DNA of 64,000 nucleotides from Tilletia caries. Taxonomy: Eukaryota; Basidiomycota; Exobasidiomycetes; Tilletiales; Tilletiaceae. The stretch spans positions 744,001 to 808,000 of the forward strand of contig JALUTQ010000045.1 of the NCBI GenBank assembly GCA_032718865.1, given 5' to 3'. The notes beneath the pieces are model-generated. The model worked only from the letters and a program-made list of their open reading frames with translations, was not told the DNA's origin and searched no databases. A program made the position numbers and the translations under genes. This document shows positions 22,187 through 33,364 of the stretch, piece by piece. Each line of letters begins with the position of its first letter. Within the stretch, counting starts at the first letter, position 1.

Positions 22187-23779
22187 TGCTTCTCTTTCTC
22201 ACAGTCCAGTTCACACGTCATTTTCTATCCATGACTGATCGCCTTGTGCACCAGTGCGCATTCCTGCTCCTAATCCTTGCTCCCATATTCTCTCGCACCA
22301 TGCTGCTGTCTCAGCTGGTCGGCGACGTTCCACCCTTATTCAAACACACCCCGGCGCTGACGAGATCGAGGTCCGCCCGCAAAGAGCTCGCCAGCTTGCG
22401 AGTTCGGTCGGAGGAGAAAGTTTTTTTTTTTTCATCGCATTTTGATGGAAAGCCGATGATCCTAAAGGTGCGTGGTCAAGCCTTCAATGATCTCCTCACG
22501 ACCGCACACATGCAGCGCATTTTCAAACATTATTTGTGTTTTCCTTGAGGAAATGCGAAGAAAATATGAATGGATACCGGTAATAAACGCTGGCGAGCTG
22601 GGCGTTCTCCAACAAGCGCTTCTGGGAAACTGGTCCGCACTCAGCATCGGTACACCCAACATCATAAAATATTCACATCATAGAATATTCCCCTTCAGAT
22701 TTAAAAATACGCTGTCAAATGAGAAATACTTTCTGCCGTCTGCCGAGCACAGTTTATCGAGCGCGAGAAACGTTCTGAAGTTTCTCGAAAGAGGAGGGGA
22801 GGGGGGAGGGCGCAGGGGAGGGGGGGGGAGGGGGACTCTAGAGAAACCTCCTAGTGATAAATGAAACTTATCTTTCTCACCAGTTTCTCGCCTTTCGAGT
22901 TATTGTTTAACGAGATTTCGCAGTCACCCAATGACCCATTCCGGGCCATTCCCTTCTTTTCAAATTTCAAAAATGAGAATTTGAAGAGCTATGCCCATGT
23001 TATGATCATGAGCATCGCAAAGGCTTGAGGCCACTCTATTCACTGATGTACACTTGGTGCAAAATAGTTTCGCCCTCCACGTATGTTTTTTTTTGATAAA
23101 AAAATGGCGGCTTCATCTTTAAACGCAAATTTATGTTTTTGAAGTGCCTATAAATTTTATATGAGAGTCATTGGAATCTAGTACGTAGAGTTATATTTCT
23201 CCTTTGTATTGGTCGCTATCTCTATTATTCAACGGACATTATCGGAAAAATTCTTCCCCTAACCTTGCCCGCTCTTCGTTTGAGCATAAATTTCCTTCAC
23301 AGGGGGTGTTCAGATCCCTTCAGAAATCCAGGACTGGTGCACTCTGAGAGGTCCGAAAGTGGAAATTCTGGAGCTCTACTATCAACACGCTGTAGCACTC
23401 CTCGAACAAAATGGGGCCAGCAAAAACTCTTCTGTCCAGAACTCTTTGTTACGAGGTCTACCACAAGATTGTTCGTAACGCCTCTTTATGCTCAAATCGA
23501 AGTACACTCTGAAAAGGCATCGCTCAACAACTGACAGACCAGGACATGTTATGTCAGGTGATTGCAGGGACTCCGCGCTTTGCATAGAAGGGGGAGATGC
23601 GATCTTCGACGCTGGCCATACAATAGCAATTCAGATTGCTCAGCGACGGGATTGTTCTAGGACACTACGGATGCAGGCAACGTGGGAGCGCTGCACCTGA
23701 AGGTACGCATATAACTACTTCTCTCTCTGCTCCGGAATCTCATAGCTTCCCTACTTCACATTGATGATCTTTCCATACA
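22187..23779. other. No recognisable gene; includes a G-rich tract
   Basis: Short frames only. A G-rich run at 22791-22844 (repeated ggggag and a run of nine G) could form a G-quadruplex. The stretch 22900-23260 is AT-rich without element ends I can recognise. A fragment near 22540-22660 (FLEEMRRKYEWIPVINAGE) looks protein-like but is isolated. Confidence 0.35.
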
Positions 23780-24290
23780 TCTTGCCATCACAGCTGGAAC
23801 GATCGTGAAGCGGGAAGGTCCAATCATTCTGCATCGCCAGAACGGAGATCAAATTCGTCAAGACAACTCAGCTCTGATTGGCTCGCCTCTGGTGGAGGAC
23901 GGAAACGGTGTGAGTCTTTATCCTTTCCTTGTTCCACTTTGGCTGTTTGGCATGACAGGGTTGACATTTGAACAATCTTTTCATTATCATTGCAGACGTG
24001 TCTGGTTCGAATCGAGAGCGTGGTATCCAAAGAGAGGATCCTGCCCATTTCACTGCCAGCTATGTGGATCAACGGCCTTGCGAGTGGCCCTTAGGTTTCG
24101 CTCGAGGATACTTTCCTGTACATTGTACAACGGGAATAGCATGGCACGATCTGAGGCTGTATTTGGAAACGAGAAATGTCCCGGTACCTGTGATTATGAT
24201 TTCGCTTGGGACTACATCATAAAACTGATCGCGTTTCTGACACTGAATAGGGAGTACTGGAGGCGCTGAACGTTGCCCACGACTTCTCTC
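23780..24290 (+). pseudogene. Unrecognised coding fragment
   Basis: The + strand reads GTIVKREGPIILHRQNGDQ and SALIGSPLVEDGNG, then across a probable intron (ctttatcc...ttgcag, near 23911-23996) TCLVRIESVVSKERILPIS. Stops soon follow. Position of the intron and amino-acid make-up suggest a real exon pair from an old gene, perhaps a transposon C-terminus, but I recognise no domain. Confidence 0.3.
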
Positions 24291-24375
24291 ATCATCGATG
24301 TATCGTTGTCAGCAAGCCTGGGCCCTGGAGCAATGCAAGAGCGGGAGGTCACGCAGAGGTAAGAAAGCAGAGGGG

Positions 24376-24996
24376 TAAGGATGATCCCGGAGCGCCCCGG
24401 AGTGCTCCGAACTCCCGGGCCCATACTCCGGGGCGCTCCGCTGACTTTCTGTGGTGCTCCGTGCTCCGTCTCTGTTCAGATTTACACCAGTATCTTACTC
24501 TGTACTCACTACTCCGTCACGATAAGGAGCACCATAGAAAACTTACTCCGTGCTCCGTCAAATTATGAAGTGTTTCAGAAAGTCTACTCCGTACTCCGTA
24601 GCTACCGAGCCCGGTTAATCCGGGAGAGCTCCGTACTCCGGGAGATGATCTCACAATTCCCAAATTTGGTATGATTTCAGAAATGTGTATGCTCGTGATC
24701 AATCTTGTAGCAGATGTGGTTAAGAAAACAGACTGAGAGCGATTGAAGTGCTGTTTTGGTCAGATTTAGACTGCCAGATGAGATTTCTAAAAAATGAATT
24801 TGAGAATTGACACCAAAATATCCTCAAAATATCCATGTTTATGGGGAAATACCTTCCGTATGAGAAAAATGTGGAGGTCCCGGAGCGCCCCGGACTTCGG
24901 GGGTAACTCCGTACTCCGTCACATTTCGCAGGTATTTACTCCGTACTCCGGCGAAATTCTGCAAAGCCCAGAGGTCAGCTCCGTACTCCGGGGAAT
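24376..24996. mobile_element. TAAGGATGA element, inverted and right-truncated
   Basis: It starts TAAGGATGATCCCGGAGCG and follows the reverse complement of 14669-15403 through its ggagtacggag blocks. It stops abruptly near 24996, within the block that reads ccggggaattt, and is joined to a fragment of a different repeat. The second end and target duplication are absent. Confidence 0.75.
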
Positions 24997-24999
24997 TTC

Positions 25000-25142
25000 C
25001 CTTTGGTCGTCGGGAGGGCGAAGGTAGTATATAGGATAGGATAGTATGGTAGTATTTCCTATAATACTCCTATACTCCAAGGCCAGAAAGGGGTAGTACT
25101 ATAGTATGATGATATTACTACTATAGTATGCACAAATTTTCC
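25000..25142. repeat. Fragment of the ACTATAGT repeat
   Basis: This matches 6215-6358 (ggtagtatataggatagga; ggggtagtactatagtat; cacaaattttcc) with a few substitutions. Together with the preceding element it forms a chimeric junction. Confidence 0.7.
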
Positions 25143-25144
25143 AC

Positions 25145-25470
25145 TGGGCGCCGAGAGGGAAGAAGGGAAGAGGCTCCGGTTGAAGCAGAGTTCCTGCACG
25201 AGAAAGGCGAACCAGTGCGAACTCAGGGACAGTCTGCTCGAACGCGTGGAGCTCGTGCCAGAGCGGATCGCAGCGTGTCGATTACGCTGTGTGGATACAC
25301 GAAATTGGTCAAGGCTGGCTCGATAGAAACACAGAAGGACGCCTGTGTGTGGGGGGAAGCGATAAGGTGTGGGGATATTGTTTTTCTCGCACCACTTGAG
25401 GAAGGCGCGGACAGAGCTGCCATATCCCTCCATCGTGGACTGTGGAGGTCATGATGGAGCTAGCCATGCC
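25145..25470 (-). pseudogene. Core-binding-like recombinase fragment
   Basis: From about 25446 the minus strand reads STMEGYGSSVRAFLKWCEK, NNIPTPYRFPPHTGVLLCF and STQRNRHAAIR. The pattern (a helix with Y-x-S-x-x-x-x-F-x-x-x-C/F-C, then IP and a hydrophobic helix, then STxRNRxAAIR) recalls the SAM-like core-binding domain of tyrosine recombinases in fungal mobile elements. The frame then breaks. No catalytic domain follows in this strand. It is a different lineage from the copies at 13.9 and 20.2 kb. The assignment is from memory of the pattern only. Confidence 0.4.
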
Positions 25471-25717
25471 GACTTGCAGCTCCCTCCCACCACTGCAGAG
25501 GGGGCATTGACTGACTGAGCAGGCAAGCGTGCGCCCCGGGGGGGAGGGGGGGGAGCAGGACCCCGGCGGAAAGGGGCCAGGATTCCTGCACCGGAAAAGG
25601 GAAAGGGAGATAGCCGGAAACGTTGCCACGTGACACTGGGTCCGCAGGATTTTTGGCCGAGGCAATGTAGGAGGCCTACACCTCCACACCGGCCGATGTC
25701 GCCACGGTGCTCATGCG

Positions 25718-26014
25718 CAGGGCTCGGCTCCGACTATAGTCGCACGTTTTTTGGCATAGTCATAGTCGTAGTCGTAGGCGTTTTTTGAAAATCCGAAATA
25801 GTCATAGTCGTAAGTCTGACTATAGTGGCATAGTCGACTATAGTCGCAGGCTTTTGCGCAGCCAAATTTTGCACTATAGTGTGACTATAGCCAAAATTGT
25901 AACACCTGTGCGCCACTATAGTCGGAATTTGGGACAATAATTTTCGCACTATAGTTGCACGTCAAATTTCAGACTATAAATAATTATAGTGTAGGTCGCT
26001 TTTATTTGTCTAAA
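25718..26014. mobile_element. Left part of a CAGGGCTCGG element
   Basis: This matches 6489-6760 closely (ccgactatagtcgcacg; gcttttgcgcagccaaatt; ggacaataattttcgcac). Similarity fades near 26014 and there is no right end, so it is a truncated copy. Confidence 0.7.
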
Positions 26015-27596
26015 TTAATCCCAAAGTTTGGGATTAATGGTGGGTGAAAATTGGCGAAAGCCGTGTGGAATAGAAACATGTCCCGATTTCAACTCCTATA
26101 AGACACAACACCGCGTTTTACAAACGCGAGGAGAAGCGCGCCATCAAGCATAAAGATTTGCTCGGGCAAATGGATCGGTATCTGGACCTGGGAATTGGGA
26201 TCGGACAGAATAGTTCGAAATTTTGGAGCATGATTTTGAGAGCATGTATAAGAAGAAATGACCAACCGGTCAACTCAGACAGAAAGATATATGTTACGGG
26301 GTAAGATGAATGAAAAATACGAATGAAGAAGGCTGCTGATACACGAAAGTGATGCAGGCAAGATAATCTAATATGAGAGACAAGACGAGACGAGATGGAT
26401 GTGTAAGTACCTGGGCAGAGGACGGGTTCGGTGAGATCAACGAGAGTGATCCTACTGCCAGGGCTCGTCTGGACCATGTATGTATGTACACAGGTAACTC
26501 TCTGACGGAGGTTCGATTACATAAGCAGCCGGAAGTGGGGTGACAACGAGGCGAACGCGCCGGTAACCATCAACACGCAACACGACCTTGGCTTCTAATC
26601 TATCACACCCACCACCAGCTCCAGACCGCTCCAATGGATCAACCACAAGAGCGGGAGGCCGCTTTCGAAAAGCTCGGCCGAGATCAAGACAACAGGGACG
26701 CCAAGCGAATGATCTCGCCCGACTGGAGGCGGAGAGGTCCCGCGGTGAGAGGCTGCCTATGCCAATCTCGAGGCAGCCCAGCTCGATGCAGTCGTCGATC
26801 TCGACTCTTCCAGGGACTCCGACATGCAGGAAATCCCCCGCCCAGCACCCCAAGCACGCCTCCCCAACGTGCAACTGTGCCACCCACACCCTTCCCTCCC
26901 CAGCAGCAGCTCAACTGCCCTGAGTCCTGACTGCGGTCACGAGAAGCCCCGCGACGGTGCCAGACAATATCCACCGGATGGCAGGCTTGTGTGCGCAGCA
27001 TATCTCGTCCGACTGCGTCGCGAGCGCCATATTATAGTATATAGTATGGTGCCAAGAGCGCATACCGGCAAGTAACTATAGTGACTATCTCATCACCTGA
27101 TTGAACTATTGAATATTGGTCGCCCCGGCGGACACTAACCATAACTTGACTATACTTTGAACTCCAAGAATGATAACTAGAGTCACTTGCGGAGCCTTGG
27201 ATGAGCACATCACAATCAAGAGAGACGAGCATCGGGGTCCGCAGTTACATCAGGCATTAGGCCACCATTATCACCATCAGGGTAAAGCGCAGAAGAACGA
27301 GGCCTGCAGATCGTGGTGGAAAGTGAAACATGATTAAAACAAATACTGAAAGATGAGAAACTGATACTGCGCGAGATTGTGAGAAGTAGAGATAGCCTGA
27401 GCCTGGAAATAGTAAGCAATGCATTGTGAAATGAAAGTTTGTGATGGACTCACCACGGCAGTCGGAATATCAGCTGGAAGTAGACTGTAGAGTTTGAGGA
27501 AACGAGGAGCACGAATCGTCACTGCTTGCTTTGTGCCATATCTGAACAACGTACCGGTCACCGAGCAAGCAGTTTCAGGTCTTGAGCAGTAGTGCA
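26015..27596. other. No clear gene; possible decayed coding at 26590-26940
   Basis: Around 26590-26940 + strand frames carry natural-looking pieces (REAAFEKLGRDQDN; QGRQANDLARLEAERSRG; QLDAVVDLDSSRDSDMQ) but in different frames, consistent with a decayed gene of unknown kind. The rest is AT-rich with single tatagtata words near 27030. Confidence 0.3.
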
Positions 27597-27900
27597 TATT
27601 ATACTATAGTATGTCACTTTTGAAGCAAATTGTACTATAGTATATAGTTATTTTTTTTTTGAATTTGAGCCACATACTATCCATAGTATGCAAAAAGTAT
27701 ATACTATCTCCTGATAGTATAATATAGTATGCGGCGGAAATTGTATGACACTTGAAGTCTCCTATATTCATACTATAGTATACAATGACAATTCCCGGCC
27801 AAATTATGCCTTAATATGACACTAAAAGTGTATTATAGGATAGAGCTCGTATGTTTTTATGACATGTATAATGCACTAGGAGTATACTATAGCACACAGA
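27597..27900. repeat. ACTATAGT repeat
   Basis: It contains tactatagtatgtcac and tatctcctgatagtat blocks. The block 27705-27812 recurs at about 34488-34590, and gccttaatatgacactaaa recurs near 59266. It is a mosaic of the AT-rich MITE family. Confidence 0.6.
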
Positions 27901-27944
27901 TAGACTCCACATACCCAACGTATCACCATCGCCATCGCCCATCC

Positions 27945-28235
27945 ACTGTCAGTGGCTGTAAGTGTTTTCTCGAACTGAAAGTGGCTGTCAGTTTTTTTTT
28001 TCAACTTAAACAGTGCTGTATAGTCATAGTAAGTTTGAACACTTTGGGGCCCGAAAAAATTCCAACTTAATCAACTGTGCAGTTGATTGTACCTGGGCCC
28101 TACAGTTACAGCCAACTTAAATTTTTTTCGCGGCTCCGCCGCCTACAGTACAGTTACTGAGTTACAGCTATGACTTTTTAAGTCAACTTACCCATAGTCA
28201 CAGAGTCACAGTTATACAGTCGCCAAGCCTTGGCA
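27945..28235. repeat. CAGTTAC-type repeat, relative of 1-592
   Basis: Repeated agtggctgt, ccaacttaa and cagttac words and a GC-rich cggctccgccgcc core, ending gtcgccaagccttgg. Words and end resemble the repeat at the window start. Confidence 0.5.
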
Positions 28236-28541
28236 GTGGCGCGCACCTGCTGGCTCGGTTCAAAGGGAACCTGCGCGTCGCACCAGCGCCGATCGCTGAG
28301 CATGGAGAGGAGGTTGGAACACGAGAGCTGAGAGGGGAAGGAGGTTATGGGTTACGGTGTGTGGGCCAGATAGACATGGAGTGGAGTGACGCGACGGTTA
28401 GACACATCGCGTGGGAATAAATACGCGTCGCGTCGCGTCGCGGTACGTGGGTGCGCCTTCTTTCCGTTGCTTCAGTGTGACCATACCTCAACCTCATCTC
28501 ATTACTCTTATCTCATTACTCACAAGGATCACATCGCGATG

Positions 28542-29198
28542 CCAGCGTCTGCGGATCGTATGACTCCTCATCGTGCCGGCAGTACGAGCAGCGCAAGAGC
28601 AAAGTCGCATTGGCAGGTGCACTTTAGGCGTGAGAACCAAGAAATACAAGCTCGCTACGCTCTCAAGATCAAGGCGCTATCGCAGCAGGCCAAGATCGAC
28701 ACCAGCACTGCCCGACGTATCATCGACCAGCGCTTCAAACATATGCGCAGCCGGAACGGATGGAACGCATACCAGGCCTGGGTCAAGCACAAGGCGCAAG
28801 AGACGGCCGAGCAAACGGAAGGGCCGGCACCGACGGAAGGGCCAGCCGCAACGGAAGGGCCAGCACCAGCACCATCGGCCAACGATATTGACGAGCCGAA
28901 GGCGCCGGCCTCAGCAGCGAAACGAGACGTGGGGGCGGCCTATGAGGCTCTCACCCCAGCAAACAAGCAGGCGATCGACAAATGGGCAACAAAAAGATTG
29001 GACGAGAAGCCGGCATGCGATACTCAAAAGGAGTTCAGTGCGGCATGCTGCGACGTGATGACGCGAATCGGGCATCCACAACTCCAGTACGGCATCATGG
29101 CAGTTGCGTTCCTCTCTCATTCCCAAGACGGTATTGATCCCTTCTTGGGTCACTCGGACGAAGCCGGGTCGCCCTGGCCTCGGCCCTCAACCGTCTGA
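28542..29198 (+). CDS. Hypothetical protein, HMG-like helical module
   Basis: An open frame of about 218 aa from the Met at 28542 (the frame is open further upstream but promoter-like sequence there argues for this start). Features are a basic N-terminus (HFRRENQEIQARYALKIKA), GWNAYQAWVKHKAQETAEQ, a repeated TEGPAPTEGPAA linker, then AAYEALTPANKQAIDKWAT. The WNAxxxWxxxKAxE...Y..LTP...K pattern recalls helical DNA-binding modules at the N-terminus of fungal transposon proteins; this is inference. It ends WPRPSTV and TGA. Natural-looking pieces downstream (FELFHERYRESVRANHTQS near 29490) suggest more exons or a decayed continuation. Confidence 0.4.
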   Translation, partial: PASADRMTPHRAGSTSSARAKSHWQVHFRRENQEIQARYALKIKALSQQAKIDTSTARRIIDQRFKHMRSRNGWNAYQAWVKHKAQETAEQTEGPAPTEGPAATEGPAPAPSANDIDEPKAPASAAKRDVGAAYEALTPANKQAIDKWATKRLDEKPACDTQKEFSAACCDVMTRIGHPQLQYGIMAVAFLSHSQDGIDPFLGHSDEAGSPWPRPSTV

Positions 29199-29822
29199 AG
29201 ACCGGCACGACGGGAGACGACGAGACTTACTCCTTTTTTCAACTTTTGAACACCCTCCAAATCTCACATACTCAAAACTGCTTCACAGTCAGAACTCGTG
29301 CTCACTGCTGTGGCCACCGCTGGATCAAGGCAGGATTTTCAATGGTTTAAGTCTGCTAACATAGCGCATCGCATGAAAAGAGGTCACTTCTAACACGATA
29401 ACTACCCAACAACATCACCACGTTGTACTTGAACCTGCGGTAGACACTGGAATCAGCAAGAATCAACGAGATGATCCGAAAAATACATCTTTGAGCTCTT
29501 CCACGAAAGATATCGCGAAAGCGTGAGAGCAAACCATACTCAGAGCAAAGACGGGCTGGAATTTTTGTCCCTTCTGTTCCCTCACGCTATTTCCCCCTCA
29601 TACAGCTGACACCTAACTTGGCATTAACAGAACATTGCAGAGTTAAGTCAAACGTGTGAAGTCTGAGCCTCATCTAAGTTTACATCTTACCTAAGTACTA
29701 CTACTTCCACTTTCTTACCTACCCTGCAAGACTACCAACACAGTGATCAGTCACTTGAACAATATAGACATAGGTCAGAGTTTTAGCAGCATGTCCCTTC
29801 TGTCTCTATACAACGAGCGGTA
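29199..29822. other. No complete gene
   Basis: Isolated protein-like fragments (AVATAGSRQDFQWFKSANI near 29310-29360; FELFHERYRESV near 29490) lie on the + strand in frames interrupted by stops, perhaps a decayed continuation of the upstream gene. The remainder is AT-rich. Confidence 0.3.
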
Positions 29823-30660
29823 CTACGTGGTCTGTCTGTCCCATCCCGAATCTATTGCGTTCACGACTACCTCACCGTTGGGAAATCTTACACTCACGGA
29901 CGCCACGACCGGCTCGACCAAAGAAGATGCTGAATCGGAGTGGACCTGGTGCAAGATGACGGCTAGAGCGTCCTGTCTGGCGTCGCAGTACTCAGTAGAG
30001 AACGTAAGGCTTGGTCGGGTCAGGACGTACCACGACACTAGATAGGCAAATACGCAATGGCATGCTTCAATGCCTCGAAACTGGACTGTTGCTCGACGCC
30101 CCACTGGATTGGTATTCTGCTGGCCGTAACGGCCTTGCCTTCGATGTTGACCAACCGAGACCGACCATCGGCGGACTCGTATCTCCAGCCTTTAAGCAGT
30201 CGGATGAGTGGTGAGGCACGCTCAGCGAGCCCACGGACGAACGCGCGGCAGTATCCAAATAGCCAAAACGTGTGACACAGCTCTTGAAGAGTGGTCGGCC
30301 GCGGCAGGGACTCGACCGCCTGGGCACGATTCTTCTAGATCGCCACGCCGGCGCGGGATATCTTCCGACCCAGAAGTACGAGCGAAGGCACCGCAAATGT
30401 GCATTTAGCGGGACTAAAATTGAGGCCCACCTTCTCAGCAGAATTGAACAGTTGTTCCAATGAAGCGATTTTCTTGTCCATGGTGTCTGATGCGACGACG
30501 GAATCGTCGATATACACGTAACACGACGACCTAATTCCAGCGGAGAGATCCAAGGACCCGGTCCATGAACATTGAACGGGCATGAACCGTTGAAAGAAGG
30601 CGGGCGCGTTTTGAAGGCCAAAGGGAATCCTCTTATACTAAAAGAGTTCACGGTGGCAGC
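29823..30660 (-). pseudogene. Ty3-type reverse transcriptase/RNase H relic
   Basis: On the minus strand from 30640: RIPFGLQNAPAFFQRFM (conserved FGLxNAPxxFQR motif), then CYVYIDDSVVASDTMDKK with the catalytic YxDD box, GLNFSPAKCTFAVPSLVLL and GRKISRAG. An in-frame TAG follows (30344-30346), then the connection region (QAVESLPRPTTLQEL; YCRAFVRGLAERASPLIRL) and, after a frameshift near 30040, STEYCDARQDALAVILHQV, the first Asp region of RNase H. Order and motifs are those of a Ty3/mdg4-type retrotransposon Pol. Gag, protease, integrase and LTRs are not seen. Dead fragment. Confidence 0.8.
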
Positions 30661-30849
30661 CAGATTCAGATTCGATCCGCTTTTTTTTGGCGCAGATCTG
30701 AGATCCCCAGGTGAAGTGGTGTTCAGTTTTGTTTTCGAGCACTTCCAAAGTTCGTCCTTTTTTCTCTATAACTGTATGATTGACTAACTCATTTTCGCGA
30801 AATATCTCGTAGAAGAGCTTGATGACATTTTTCCTGATGATCAATCCAG

Positions 30850-31811
30850 ATGCACGACGTGCTCGTGACCGAGCTGTCTGTTATGGAAGACGCACTGGAA
30901 ACGGATCTGGGCAAGAAGCTGGCCCTCCTCCTCTCTTCCGGCCTCGAGAATCATCGCGAGCTCATCGCCGGCTGCGTCTTGACTCAGTGGGCAGGCGTCC
31001 TGGACCCGACAGTTAAGGACAAGCTTCTGAATAAGCATGGAGATGCCGGAGCAATGATGGACGAGATGTGTGTTCACATCGACATCTACTACCCTTGCCC
31101 TCTCCCGTCCCCAAGCCAAGCCGGCTCCGCAAATTCCAGCGAGAAGGACGGCTACAAGAGCCTCAAGCGCCGACATAATGGGAACATGGTTCAGGGCCAG
31201 GCCACGTTGGAATCGTCTTCACAGTTGCGCAAGTACCTTTCTGAGCCAGCTGTGCCTATCAGTGAGACAGATGACGAGAACGATGAGCAGAATCCTCTGG
31301 CCTACTGGAAGCTTCACCAGCAGCGCTTTCCCCAGCTCGCCAAATTTGCACGCGACATCCTCGCTATTCCTGCAACCACTGTTGCCTCAGAGAGCGCTTT
31401 TTCTCGTAGCAAGCTTCTCGTCACCGACCGGCGCACGAGGCTCAACAAGACCAGCGTTTCCGCCCTGATGTTCCTTGACGACTGGTACCACCGCTCCCAG
31501 CCGTCTTCGAGTCCGCGCCAGCTGGCAATGCTTAGTCTTTTGCTCTCAACTTGTCGGCCGACAACCTCTTCTCTCGTTTCAGACTCAAAAATGTTTTCGT
31601 CTTTTTTCAAAAATTACCATGTTTTCCCAAAATTTATATCGTTTCGCCCTGAAATTTTCGAGTTCAAAATTGCTCCGGGTACAGCGGGTCGGAGCCCATC
31701 TGGTCGGGCGGGTCGCGCTTCCAGCTTGTGGTGAAGCGGGCGGGCCTGCTCAAGGCCTGGCCCGGACTGACCCGGCTCGTACCCGCCCGACCCGCCCGTT
31801 GCGGAACACTG
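30850..31811 (+). mobile_element. 3' part of an hAT transposon with transposase C-terminus
   Basis: The + frame (30850 to 31734) encodes the C-terminal part of an hAT transposase. DPTVKDKLLNKHGD matches the LLDPRxK region. NPLAYWKLHQQRFPQLAKF, ARDILAIPATTVASESAF and RTRLNKTSVSALMFLDDW are the hAT dimerisation domain. The exon follows a good acceptor (tcaatccag). After the gene, subterminal repeats of cgggcgggtcg and acccgcccgacccgcc lead to an end cgttgcggaacactg at 31811, whose complement CAGTGTTCCGCAACG is a typical hAT end. The N-terminal half and left end are missing. Confidence 0.8.
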
Positions 31812-33233
31812 GTATGCGGCGGCTCAGTGCTGGCGCCCTCGCGCGCTTCTTCGCGAGCTCTGAGAATAGACGAGTCTCAAAAGTATCCGGCATGCTGAAG
31901 AGCGCAGCCAAAGCGGGGTCCAACGCGCCGCCGAAGACGTCCACCATTGGCTTATGTAGCTGTCTCGTCTGCTGCTGCGGCTGCAATGGCTGCAGCTGTG
32001 ATGATAGCTGTGATGGCAATGGTTGCGGCTCTGATGGCTGCTGCAACGGCGGCCGTGATAGCGATGGCTGCGGCTGTGATGTAAATGGCTGCGGCTGCGA
32101 TAGCTCCTGTGACGGCGGCTGTGATGGCTGTTGCTGCTGCTGCTGCTGCTGCTGCTGTTTTATCGCCTCTGCTTGAGGAAGAAGGGGCCGCGCCGAGCGT
32201 GACCAGGAGCCAGCTTGAGTTGGCCGGTAGGGTGTGTTTTGCAGGTTGCGCTCTTGGTGCTCGAGCAAGATGGTGGGAGGAGAGAGAGGTTCATTCCTGA
32301 TGCAACGCAGCTCGAAGAAAGCCCACTTGGTGTGGTCGTCATTTACGGCATGCTGGAACTTCACCAACTTCTGCTTCACATCAAGGAAAATGGTGTAGAA
32401 GCCGTCGTGGTTGAGGTAATGCATCACGACCTCCAGAAAGATCCTCAAAGTTGCCCTTCTTGCATTGTCCGCAGCGTTCCGTGCAGCCGGGCTGTGATTG
32501 ACTTGATGATAAGGTCGAGAGTCAATTTTAGCGGATGCTCCATCGTTCCATACTTTGACGATCTGGTCCGCATCGAGTAGCTTTGCTGGGATCAGCTCCT
32601 CCATTGCCACAGGACGACGCGAGTCTACCACCTCAAGACGCTGAGCCGTGGAGTTTCCGGTGAAGTCGACCCTTCCACTCGTAGCAAGAGTAATTTGACC
32701 GATGGTTTCGAGACGTAGGCGATAGTATTCGCCGTCCACTCCAGATGAAGACTCCTCTTGCTCGCGCTGCCTCCATCTGATCAAGTAACCCACCACATCC
32801 TCCTCCGATGGACCTTTGCTCCAACTATCGCCGAACTTGAGAAAAATTTGGTTGCCGTTCCGCAGAGCTGCACGTCTTTCGTTGTAGCGTGTGTTTTTGT
32901 GATTGAAGGTAGTGGTCAGGCGAGCAAGAGAGTCTGCGCCACAGTAGATGAATGCTCTCAGCCGGGAACGCTCGAGTAGTTGGCGGGCGGCAATAAACTC
33001 AAGGTTGGGGGGAAGAAGGGGCAACTCTGAGCTGGAGTAGGTAGTGGGAGTCTGAGCTGTTGGAGATCAAAGTGAGAGAAGCCGCCGGTTTGAGCTGACT
33101 GAGCCCTGCGCAGTGGCATAGAAGTCGAGGTGTTTGAGCGGGGAGAAGAAATAAATTCGGCGATCTCCTCAGCAACGGCGAAGGCCGAAGGATGTTCATC
33201 GACCGGAGCCTTGTGCGCTCCAGCCCTGTGCAT
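31812..33233 (-). CDS. Gln-rich hypothetical protein, 3' end cut by hAT element
   Basis: A long minus-strand frame (open from about 33050 to 31750) encodes ARQLLERSRLRAFIYCGAD, GNQIFLKFGDSWSKGPSEE, GRVDFTGNSTAQRLEVVDS, RRATLRIFLEVVMHYLNHD and FYTIFLDVKQKLVKFQHAV. A poly-Gln run and Gln/Pro/Ser repeats follow. No ATG opens the frame, so a 5' exon is likely; a good candidate begins at 33233 (MHRAGAHKAPVDEHPSAFA) with acceptor near 33050. Past 31812 the frame runs into the hAT end, so its last residues are transposon-derived and the true C-terminus is lost. Family unknown. Confidence 0.5.
32131..32157. repeat. CTG/CAG trinucleotide run
   Basis: Nine consecutive CTG-type units, read as poly-Gln in the minus-strand gene. 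Imperfect ggctgcggctg repeats extend it upstream to about 31970. Confidence 0.9.
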
Positions 33234-33364
33234 GATGTTTGAACCTCTGGGTTCAGATCTGATGGAAGTGCTGGTGTTTGAAAAGATGTTGAGAGGACGC
33301 GCAGGAAATGTGAGCCCCTGCGTTCCCTTTCATGTTAAGGTCGATACCTAACTGACTTTTCCAC

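Noticed and set aside
31475..32176. 233-aa Cys/Gly-rich plus-strand frame
   Set aside because: It is the antisense shadow of the Gln-rich minus-strand gene; the Cys-Gly pattern comes from the CAG/CTG and GGCTGC repeats.
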